Shown here: positions 16,590-23,398 of the stretch, in pieces | Numbering within the stretch: position 1 is the stretch's first letter | How the letters are laid out: each line of letters opens with the position of its first letter | Origin: JAZDIU01 sp043804635 | GTDB lineage: Bacteria; Chloroflexota; Dehalococcoidia; Dehalococcoidales; UBA2162 | NCBI GenBank assembly: GCA_043804635.1 | Contig: JAZDIU010000071.1 | Location: 1-33,672, forward strand | Direction: 5' to 3' | Length of the DNA stretch: 33,672 nucleotides | Position numbers and translations under genes: made by a program | The notes under the pieces: generated by a model | What the model was told of the DNA's origin: nothing | The model's input: the letters and a program-made list of their open reading frames with translations, nothing else | Databases searched by the model: none

Positions 16590-17468
16590 CTATTTACTTA
16601 GTTTTTCGGCGGCCCGAACGGTATTTGCCATTAACATAACCGAGGTAACGGCACCGGTCCCTCCCGGAACTGGTGTTATTGCTCCAGCTACCTGTTTTAC
16701 CGCCTCAAAATCGACATCTCCGACCTGTTTGTTCTTTCCGGTGGCCGGGTCTGGAATAAAGTTAACACCGACATCGGCTACGATGGTACCCGGTCTCACC
16801 ATATCCGCAGTGATGGCTTTGGCTTTACCCATCGCTGCTACCAGAATATCGGCTTGTCTTGTTATTTCAACTAAATTCTTAGTCCCGGTATGACACACCG
16901 TGACGGTTGCGTTCGCACCTGCCGCTTTCTGGATTAGAATACCAATTAAGGGTTTACCGACAATGTTACTGCGGCCGACGATAACCACGTGCTTGCCTTC
17001 GGGATTGTGTCCGCTGCGGACGAGTAGCTCCTGGACTCCGTAAGGAGTCGATGGAAAGAATGTCTCTTCGCCAAGTAAAAGCTTACCGGCACTGATGGGA
17101 TTAGTCCCATCCACATCTTTATCCGGGGAAATAGCACTTTCAGCTTCGAGGGTATTGAGCTGTTTGGGCAAAGGCAGCAGTAAAAGAATACCGTGAACTT
17201 TAGAGTCACGGTTAAGTTCGTTTATCTTATCGAGGAGATCTTTCTGGACGATATTCCCAGGGAGTTTTGCGGTGTCGGTATGGACGCCAACATCACTGCA
17301 GGCTTTGCCAATACCACGAAGGTAAGAGAGAGCCGCCGGGTCTTCACCGACCAGAATGGTGGCAAGCTTGGGGGTAACTCCCCGGTTCTGCAAGTTGCTT
17401 ATCCGTTGCTTTAGCTCGACTTGGATCTCTGCAGCAATCTTTCTTCCATCGATAATTTCTGCCGGCAT
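16590..17468 (-). CDS. folD: FolD paralog A: dinucleotide site kept, cyclohydrolase Lys and Gln lost
   Basis: This 292-aa FolD-family protein keeps the dinucleotide loop VVIVGRSNIVGKP (161-173), CHTGTKN, the MGKA turn near 214 and DVGVN. In the folate site Y49 and D120 remain. The catalytic lysine (E. coli K54) is isoleucine 53 in SYLRGIGKAC, and the conserved glutamine (E. coli Q98) is leucine 97 in ILLLLPLP; FHP after DVDG is TNP. In the bifunctional family this lysine is needed for cyclohydrolase activity, and monofunctional yeast Mtd1 also lacks the Lys/Gln pair. I infer a dehydrogenase-only enzyme converting methylene-THF and methenyl-THF. AGGAGGCTAGA precedes the ATG. It lies 22 nt after cooC. 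Confidence 0.92.
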   Translation of the reverse strand: MPAEIIDGRKIAAEIQVELKQRISNLQNRGVTPKLATILVGEDPAALSYLRGIGKACSDVGVHTDTAKLPGNIVQKDLLDKINELNRDSKVHGILLLLPLPKQLNTLEAESAISPDKDVDGTNPISAGKLLLGEETFFPSTPYGVQELLVRSGHNPEGKHVVIVGRSNIVGKPLIGILIQKAAGANATVTVCHTGTKNLVEITRQADILVAAMGKAKAITADMVRPGTIVADVGVNFIPDPATGKNKQVGDVDFEAVKQVAGAITPVPGGTGAVTSVMLMANTVRAAEKLSK

Positions 17469-17490
17469 TCTAGCCTCCTATCCTTGCTGG

Positions 17491-18267
17491 TCAATTTTTC
17501 GTGATTACGCTCATTGGCAAAATTTTAGCCATCACATCATTAACTGCCATAACTGCTTTGGAACTATCCGGCAAATCAAGAAGGGGTCTGAGCCCTACAT
17601 CATAATTATATACTAATTCATCCTCTGGAATCAAAAAAGTCGGCTCGATTCCCAACCTGGATAGTTCCTGACTAACTCGTGGGTCCAACTGTCCGGGAAC
17701 AAGGTTAATAAGAATGGCCTGTTTTTTTACATTCAGCTTAAGTTCAGAGACTAAATCTTTTATTCTGGCTACGGTACGAACTCCCTTCACCGAGTGATTA
17801 GAAATTAACAACAGGACGTCAACATTTTCTGTAGTCCGGCGTGACAGGTGCTCCATACCAGCCTCGTTATCCATAACCAGATAGGCATAATTGCCGGTTA
17901 AAGAATCAACGAACTTCCGCAGAACGGAATTGGGATAGCAATAGCAATCAGGACCCTCACCGCGACCCATCGTCAGGAGGTCCAGCCCCTTGCTTTCTAC
18001 CACAGCTTCATTTAATCTCAATTCAAGATAGGCTTCTTTAGTCAGTCCCGGAGGGATATTTATTTTGTCTATATTGAAGGAAGCTATCAGCGAGCCGATA
18101 GTCTGCTTAACCTCGAGTCCAAGGCTCTCACCGAGGTTAGCATTCGAGTCGGCATCGATTGCCAGAATCGGCTTAAGTTGATTTTTCAATAGGTAACGGA
18201 TAATCAGGCTGGAAATAGAGGTCTTACCGGTGCCGCCCTTGCCGGCTACCGCAATGGAGAAACTCAA
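17491..18267 (-). CDS. cooC: CooC-type nickel-insertion ATPase, copy 2
   Basis: This 258-aa MinD/ParA-like ATPase has the deviant Walker A GKGGTGKT (9-16) and the IDADSNANLGESLG switch region. A Cys-x-Cys metal motif lies at C108-Y-C110 (GPDCYCYPN), as in CooC, the ATP-dependent factor that loads Ni into CO dehydrogenase or acetyl-CoA synthase. The start is a TTG at 18267 that overlaps the stop of the preceding gene in TTGA. GGAGGG lies 8 nt upstream, so translation is coupled. A second CooC heads the operon; which one serves CooS and which AcsB (AcsF-like role) cannot be told from sequence. Confidence 0.88.
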   Translation of the reverse strand: MSFSIAVAGKGGTGKTSISSLIIRYLLKNQLKPILAIDADSNANLGESLGLEVKQTIGSLIASFNIDKINIPPGLTKEAYLELRLNEAVVESKGLDLLTMGRGEGPDCYCYPNSVLRKFVDSLTGNYAYLVMDNEAGMEHLSRRTTENVDVLLLISNHSVKGVRTVARIKDLVSELKLNVKKQAILINLVPGQLDPRVSQELSRLGIEPTFLIPEDELVYNYDVGLRPLLDLPDSSKAVMAVNDVMAKILPMSVITKN

Positions 18268-20234
18268 GCCGCCACCCTCCGCCGGATTTTGCCCAACCGC
18301 TTAGCCACTGAGGGGAACTCTTCCGCATTGGTATGGGGCAGGAATAAGGCAGCAACAAAGTTGTTCATAAAATCCACATTTTCACTTAATTCGAAATTAG
18401 TCATCAATTTGGCTATCCGTCTCACTTCATCGATAATATCGGTAGAGAAGGAGCTTAACCGGGCGCCCATAAGAGAACCATTGCCGATGAAAATAAATCT
18501 ATTCAATGGTAAATCAGCCAGAAGACCGATAGTTATTGCTCGATCGATATCGATATAACTACCGAAGCCGCCAGCGATGATTACCTGTTCTATATCCTGG
18601 CAGGTCATCCCGACGCTCTTTGCTAACGTCTGACAGCCGGCAAACATCGCTGCTTTAGCCCGGATAAGATTATCAATATCAATCTCGGTAATGACAATAT
18701 CTTTACTTATCTGCGTTTCCGGTGCCCAGGCAAGGACGTATTCATAACCATCATCATCTTCTCTAAGTCGTTTCGTGCGAAGGTTAGTATTGAATTTGCC
18801 GTTCTGACCGATGACACCAGCTTCAAGTAACCCAGCCACGATGTTTATCAGACCAGACCCGCAAATCCCCTTCGGTTTCTCGCCGCCGATAGTGCCTATC
18901 TTAGGCTCCATGGTTGTTCGGTCGATATTAAACTCTTCGATGGCACCGGCAGTAGCAATCATACCGTGTTTGATTTCACCGCCCTCGAAGGCTGGACCCG
19001 CCGAACAGGCAGCTGTTACCATCCAGTCCGAGTTACCTATCACGATTTCGCCGTTGGTGCCGATATCGATATATAATGTAAGCTTCTTAGTCTGATGCAC
19101 GCCCGCGGCAACAACTCCGGAGATAATATCCCCGCCGACATAGCTGGCAACGAGCGGGAAAGTGAAAAGATAAACGTGCTCGGCAACATTAATACCGAGG
19201 GTATGTGCTTTTATCGGGGGAATATAAATAGCCACCGGCGTATAAGGAGACAGCCTGATGTATTTGGGGTCGAGACCGAGTAGAAGCTGGAGCATAGTAG
19301 TGTTGCCCGCCACCATCAGGTGACCAACGTCTTTAATGTCAACGCCGCTTTCAGTAACTAACCTATCGATAAGCCCATTCATAGTCCCTACCACAACTTG
19401 CTGCAGCTTCTCAAGCCCGCCCGGTTTTTGAGAATAAGCGATACGGGTAACGACATCAGCACCGAAGCTAATCTGGCTGTTGTAATCGGTGCCGTCAGCC
19501 ATAACCGTCCCATGCTTTAAGTCAAGCAATTGTGCTTTTACCGTAGTCGTACCTATATCGATAGCAAGAGCATAGTGCTTATCCCGGGTATCGCCCGCCT
19601 CGATATTTACTAATCTAGGACGGCGATTAGCCGTAGCCTGGTCTTCGACGGCGGTTACAAAGGTAGTTACCGTAACCTCCCAGTTACTATCCCGTAATAC
19701 CTGGGATAGTTTTTTAAGCACATCGAAATCCACCGTGATATTACGGAGGTTATAATCTTGTTTCAATCCTCTCAGTAGTCGAGATAAATCGCTAATATTA
19801 TCAGTCAGGGTCGGCGGCGGGAGCTTAACAAAATATTTGCTTAAAGGAGGATTAAATCGCCAGCCAGTAGCCAGGACCCCCTTTCGGGCACCGGTCGTTA
19901 TCCCTTTCCTTTCGCGAACAAGAACCGCCGTCTCTAACCTTGATTCCGGCGGAACGCTAACCTTCAAGTCGGTGAGAACTTTACTCTGGCAAGCTTGTCG
20001 GATGCCGCGTTGAAATTCTTCCTCAGAAAGCTTTATCGTCCGGGTAGTCTCAACCTCACCCTCTTCGATTTTGACCTTGCAGGTGCCGCACGTCCCGGCA
20101 CCACCGCAGGCAGCGATGAGCCGCACCCCGGCTTCGATTGCCGCATCTAAGAGACTAGTACCCTCTTCCACAGCAATCTCGATATTGCCGGGTTCGAAGT
20201 GGACAGTTTTCTTTTTTCCTGAGTTTTTCGGCAT
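18264..20234 (-). CDS. RACo-type reductive activator of corrinoid protein (ferredoxin-ASKHA)
   Basis: This 656-aa protein uses ATP to drive one-electron reduction of the inactive Co(II) form of the CFeSP. The N-terminus is a plant-type [2Fe-2S] domain with C43-x5-C49-x2-C52-x29-C82. A linker and middle domain follow, then an ASKHA/DUF4445 ATPase from about 235 with DIGTTTVKAQL, VAGNTTMLQLLLG, IDIGTNGEIVIG, CSAGPAFEGGEIKHGM, GICGSGLI and IIAGGFGS. This order matches RACo (about 630 aa) of Carboxydothermus. Other members activate methylamine or O-demethylase corrinoid proteins; the acs context favours AcsCD as partner. It lies 22 nt after fhs, with AAGG before the ATG, and overlaps cooC by 4 nt. 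Confidence 0.92.
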   Translation of the reverse strand: MPKNSGKKKTVHFEPGNIEIAVEEGTSLLDAAIEAGVRLIAACGGAGTCGTCKVKIEEGEVETTRTIKLSEEEFQRGIRQACQSKVLTDLKVSVPPESRLETAVLVRERKGITTGARKGVLATGWRFNPPLSKYFVKLPPPTLTDNISDLSRLLRGLKQDYNLRNITVDFDVLKKLSQVLRDSNWEVTVTTFVTAVEDQATANRRPRLVNIEAGDTRDKHYALAIDIGTTTVKAQLLDLKHGTVMADGTDYNSQISFGADVVTRIAYSQKPGGLEKLQQVVVGTMNGLIDRLVTESGVDIKDVGHLMVAGNTTMLQLLLGLDPKYIRLSPYTPVAIYIPPIKAHTLGINVAEHVYLFTFPLVASYVGGDIISGVVAAGVHQTKKLTLYIDIGTNGEIVIGNSDWMVTAACSAGPAFEGGEIKHGMIATAGAIEEFNIDRTTMEPKIGTIGGEKPKGICGSGLINIVAGLLEAGVIGQNGKFNTNLRTKRLREDDDGYEYVLAWAPETQISKDIVITEIDIDNLIRAKAAMFAGCQTLAKSVGMTCQDIEQVIIAGGFGSYIDIDRAITIGLLADLPLNRFIFIGNGSLMGARLSSFSTDIIDEVRRIAKLMTNFELSENVDFMNNFVAALFLPHTNAEEFPSVAKRLGKIRRRVAA

Positions 20235-20256
20235 CCGACCTTACATTATTATTTAT

Positions 20257-22029
20257 TTACTTTACATCGTGAAGCCCTGTGATTTTCCCGCTATTCACAT
20301 CGACGTCGATCTTCCGTAGAGCGGGGTCGGAACCGGTGCCTGGCATCAGGCTGATAGTTCCAGCCATCGGACAAAGGAACTTTGCCCCGGAATAAATCAA
20401 CACATCACGAATTGGCAGCGTCCAACCCTTAGGAGTCCCTTTGATAGTCGGGTCGTGGGTCAGAGATAGATGGGTCTTGACCATCATAGTTGCATATTCA
20501 TTATACTTGGGGTCGGCTTCGAAAGCCTTTGCCTTAGCTTCAGCATCCGGGCTCCAGGAGACACCATCGGCGCCATAGACCGTCTTAGCAATCTTTTCGA
20601 CTCTTTCTCTCAACTTCATCTCGTTAGGATAGAGGAACTTGAAATCATTCTTCTGGTTGCAGGCTTCCTTGACGGCGTCAGCCAGTTCTTGAGCACCAGC
20701 ACCACCATTTGCGTAATGAGTAGATACGGCACAACGAGCACCGGCCGCCTCAGCGGCCTTACGGACCGCAGCAACCTCTTCCTTGGAATCAGTGGGAAAA
20801 CTATTGATGCAGACTACCGGGTTGATACCGGCGGTTCTGATAGTCTTGATATGGTGCAGCATATTGGCACAACCCTTTTCCACAAGCTCTACATTAGGCT
20901 TCTTGTAGGCATCGGGTAAAGCCACGCCCGGGACTACCCTGGGTCCGCCGCCGTGCATCTTGAGCGAGCGGATTGAAGCCACCAGCACGGATACATTCGG
21001 CTTAAGTCCGCTATAGCGGCATTTCACATTCCAGAACTTTTCAAAACCGATATCGGCGGCAAATCCGCTTTCGGTAACATGGTAATCGAACATCTTCAGT
21101 CCAAGACGGTCGGCGATAATAGATGACTGACCGATGGCAATATTAGCAAACGGCCCGGCGTGCACCATACAGGGCTGGTACTCTGCCGTAGAGCACAGGG
21201 TAGGATTAATGGTATTACGCATATAGGCGGTCATGGCTCCGGCTACTTCAAGGTCGCTGGTGGTAACGGGTTTGCCTCTTTTATCGTATGCAACCGTGAT
21301 TTCTCCCAATCTCTGTCTCAGGTCAGCCAGGTCCTTCACGATGGAGAGGATAGCCATCAGTTCCGAGCTGACGGCAATGCCGAACCTGGACTGCATCAGG
21401 AAACCATCCATACGTCCGCCCAGACCCATAATGATGTTACGCAGACCCTGGGCACAGAAGTCGATAACCCAACCCATTTCTATCCGGTTGGGGTCGATAT
21501 CCAGCCGGCGCATATGGCTAAGCTTCTCTAACTGCTCGTCGGTATAGTTGCGCTCATGCTGCATCCTCGCATTCAACGCCACCATCGCCAGGTTGTGAGC
21601 ATTTGTTATGTCGTTGATATCGCCGGTAAGCCCCAGAGAAAATTCAGTATGGGGAATAAGCAGCGCATTACCGCCACCGGCAGCGGTACCCTTCACATTC
21701 ATCGTAGGACCGCCCGAAGGCTGGCGGATACAACCGCCGACATTCAACCCCTGCTTACCTAAACCTTCCATAAGCCCCATAGTGGTCGTTGTCTTGCCTT
21801 CGCCAAGCGGCGTCGGAGTTACGGCAGTTACCTCGATGTATTTACCATCGGGTTTACCCTTGAGACGCTCCATTATCTTCAGGAAATCGAGTTTAGGTGT
21901 TTTCCCGAAAGGAATCATCTCGTCCTTTTTCAGCCCCAGTTTCTCCCGCCATTCCTCGGGGTTCGGCATGTTTTCTTCTGCGGCGTCAGCAACCTGCCAG
22001 TCCGCCATTTTCGATACGTCGTAGGGCAT
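20257..22029 (-). CDS. fhs: Formate-tetrahydrofolate ligase
   Basis: This 590-aa enzyme makes 10-formyl-THF from formate, THF and ATP at the entry of the methyl branch. The nucleotide loop is TPLGEGKT (73-80). Family blocks include GGCIRQPSGGPTMNVKG, LTGDINDITNAHN, DIDPNRIEMGWVIDF, EVAGAMTAYM, HAGPFANIAIGQSS and MPGTGSDPALRKIDVD. It is longer than typical bacterial enzymes (about 556-560 aa); the extra length is partly in the N-terminal 60 residues. The ATG at 22029 has AGGAGG 5 nt upstream; a TTG one codon earlier would be too close to that site. It is 12 nt after cooC, and no formate dehydrogenase is encoded nearby. Confidence 0.96.
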   Translation of the reverse strand: MPYDVSKMADWQVADAAEENMPNPEEWREKLGLKKDEMIPFGKTPKLDFLKIMERLKGKPDGKYIEVTAVTPTPLGEGKTTTTMGLMEGLGKQGLNVGGCIRQPSGGPTMNVKGTAAGGGNALLIPHTEFSLGLTGDINDITNAHNLAMVALNARMQHERNYTDEQLEKLSHMRRLDIDPNRIEMGWVIDFCAQGLRNIIMGLGGRMDGFLMQSRFGIAVSSELMAILSIVKDLADLRQRLGEITVAYDKRGKPVTTSDLEVAGAMTAYMRNTINPTLCSTAEYQPCMVHAGPFANIAIGQSSIIADRLGLKMFDYHVTESGFAADIGFEKFWNVKCRYSGLKPNVSVLVASIRSLKMHGGGPRVVPGVALPDAYKKPNVELVEKGCANMLHHIKTIRTAGINPVVCINSFPTDSKEEVAAVRKAAEAAGARCAVSTHYANGGAGAQELADAVKEACNQKNDFKFLYPNEMKLRERVEKIAKTVYGADGVSWSPDAEAKAKAFEADPKYNEYATMMVKTHLSLTHDPTIKGTPKGWTLPIRDVLIYSGAKFLCPMAGTISLMPGTGSDPALRKIDVDVNSGKITGLHDVK

Positions 22030-22041
22030 CAAAACCTCCTT

Positions 22042-22827
22042 TTATTTTTTAGCTTCTATTTTAGCTCCAGACGTGAGAGCTTTATAAATATCCTTCACAG
22101 CCGCCATAACTTTAGGGCTTGAATCTATAATGGAAACACCAGCGATATCGGCTTCAGTCAGCGCCGACTCATAAGGAATAAAACCGAGAAATTTGAAGTC
22201 AGCCAGGCTGGAAGTGAGGAATTCCTTTTCGGTCTGGCTTCTTATTTTATTGCCCACGATACTGATATTTTGTAAACCCATATCGCCGGCTAACTGGCGG
22301 ATTTTATTAGCGGTTTCGATACTCCGTCTGGCTGGCTCTACAACAATGATTAGCTCATCTACGGCTTTAGCAGTGGCTCTCCCAAGGTGTTCTATCCCCG
22401 CCTCCATATCCATAATAATCACTTCATTTCTTGCCAGTAGCAGATGGCTGACCAGAGCCTGTAACATAGCATTTTCCGGACAATAGCAACCTGAGCTTCC
22501 CCGCTTGAGCTCACCCATTACCATCAGCTTGATGCCTCTGTGCTCTCTCCAAAACTTTTCCGGCAGGTCATCGACTTTGGGATTAAGCCTGAAGTAGGTG
22601 CCCGACTTACCGGGAGTAGCTCCAGTCCTCTCCTCGATGAGCTCCTTCATTTCAGAGATGGGAGTGATTTCTTGAGCGTTGGGAAAACCGAGAGTGGCCG
22701 CCAGAGTGGCATTGGAATCGGCGTCTATAGCCAGGACTGAATAGCCAGAATCGGCGAAGATTTTAGAAAGAAAAGAGGCTAGTAAAGTCTTGCCGACTCC
22801 GCCCTTACCGCTGATAGCAATCTTCAT
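22042..22827 (-). CDS. cooC: CooC-type nickel-insertion ATPase, copy 1 (first gene of operon)
   Basis: This 261-aa MinD-like ATPase has deviant Walker A GKGGVGKT (7-14), the AIDADSNATLAATLG switch region and a Cys-x-Cys motif at C114-Y-C116 (SGCYCPENA) expected to bind Ni or Zn between two monomers. CooC proteins insert Ni into the C-cluster of CO dehydrogenase or, as AcsF, into acetyl-CoA synthase. Compared with copy 2 it carries an extra segment around 60-95 and an EEHLGRAT-like region (GIEHLGRAT). It opens the operon: a promoter ends about 75 nt upstream, and a hairpin lies 17 nt before the ATG. The ribosome site (AGAAAGAT) is weak, so translation may depend on leader structure. Confidence 0.9.
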   Translation of the reverse strand: MKIAISGKGGVGKTLLASFLSKIFADSGYSVLAIDADSNATLAATLGFPNAQEITPISEMKELIEERTGATPGKSGTYFRLNPKVDDLPEKFWREHRGIKLMVMGELKRGSSGCYCPENAMLQALVSHLLLARNEVIIMDMEAGIEHLGRATAKAVDELIIVVEPARRSIETANKIRQLAGDMGLQNISIVGNKIRSQTEKEFLTSSLADFKFLGFIPYESALTEADIAGVSIIDSSPKVMAAVKDIYKALTSGAKIEAKK

Positions 22828-22844
22828 CTATCTTTCTACATAAA

Positions 22845-22881
22845 TAAAGCTGAGACTTCCAACGGGAAGCACTCAGCTTTA
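22845..22881 (-). promoter_or_regulatory. Leader hairpin (attenuator-like) before the acetyl-CoA operon
   Basis: In the minus-strand transcript a perfect 10-bp stem (22872-22881 with 22845-22854) encloses a second 5-bp stem (22865-22869 with 22856-22860) and a 4-nt loop. It is followed by UUUAU and then the weak cooC ribosome site. The upstream arm can instead pair with CAGC just 5' of it. It may act as an attenuator, an RNA-stability element or a translation control. Confidence 0.55.
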
Positions 22882-22901
22882 GCTGTTTGCTCGCCCTAGT
22901 A

Positions 22902-22930
22902 AGTATATCCAACGAAAAGTATGAAGTCAA
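22902..22930 (-). promoter_or_regulatory. Promoter of the acetyl-CoA pathway operon
   Basis: On the minus strand TTGACT (22930-22925), a 17-nt spacer and TATACT (22907-22902) give a strong sigma70-type promoter. Transcription should start near 22895, leaving a leader of about 68 nt that contains the hairpin. No other comparable promoter was noticed within the operon. Confidence 0.7.
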
Positions 22931-23039
22931 GACGTTTTGAAACAGCATTTCTCTGCCCGTAGACGACAACAAAACAATGAGACAAAAGTCACATACGATG
23001 ACAGCCATTAAGCCTAAAATGGTCTTCGAGGTGAGTGAT

Positions 23040-23249
23040 ATGGCTATATGGAAATTAAAAGGCTGTCCTCGATGTGGGGGTGACCTCTTTCTGGATAAAG
23101 ATTTCGATAGCTGGGATGAACAATGTCTCCAGTGCGCTTACCGTCGTGAGTTAACGAAAGTATCCCGGTTCAGCGAACAACCGATGGAGGCTGAAAAAGA
23201 GCCAGTCCCAGTATCGGTAGGCAGAGGTCGTGCCAGCCGGAGGTCTTAA
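23040..23249 (+). CDS. Small zinc-ribbon protein
   Basis: This 69-aa protein begins MAIWKLKGCPRCGGDLFLD and has a second pair in EQCLQCAYRRE. Four cysteines as CxxC...CxxC about 20 residues apart make a rubredoxin-like or zinc-ribbon fold likely. The tail is basic and Pro/Glu-rich (GRGRASRRS at the end), which could bind nucleic acid. The ATG at 23040 has GAGGTGA upstream; an ATG at 22977 in the same frame has no site. It is divergent from the acetyl-CoA operon and shares its upstream region, so a regulatory link is possible. I do not recognise the exact family. Confidence 0.65.
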   Translation: MAIWKLKGCPRCGGDLFLDKDFDSWDEQCLQCAYRRELTKVSRFSEQPMEAEKEPVPVSVGRGRASRRS

Positions 23250-23355
23250 TTTTAAAGTAGAGTTAGCTGTTTCTGAGCACCTGCTTCAAGACAGCTATCA
23301 ATAAAAAAATGAGAGAACATTAGTCTAGTATTGTCAAGGAAGTTTTGTCACTTTC

Positions 23356-23398
23356 AAAAAAAGATGTAACCAAATGGCGATATGAAATCTCCGGTTAC
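23356..23398 (-). terminator. Intrinsic terminator of the glucan phosphorylase gene
   Basis: On the minus strand GTAACC (23398-23393) pairs with GGTTAC (23371-23366) and is followed, after ATC, by seven Ts (23362-23356). The stem includes the TAA stop codon. The 21-nt loop can form minor inner pairs. The fit is fair, not perfect. Confidence 0.5.

Noticed and set aside
22845..22881. THF or other known riboswitch before cooC/fhs
   Set aside because: The leader is about 68 nt and shows a single hairpin; I could not match any known aptamer core. Only an attenuator-like structure is supported.
22977..23039. 21-codon upstream extension of the zinc-ribbon gene
   Set aside because: No ribosome site before 22977, whereas GAGGTGA lies just before the ATG at 23040; the extension has no family-like sequence.
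23264..23297. Inverted repeat TAGCTGT/ACAGCTA as terminator of the zinc-ribbon gene
   Set aside because: On the plus strand the stem is followed by an A-run, not T, and the 20-nt loop is long; it is not a convincing terminator.
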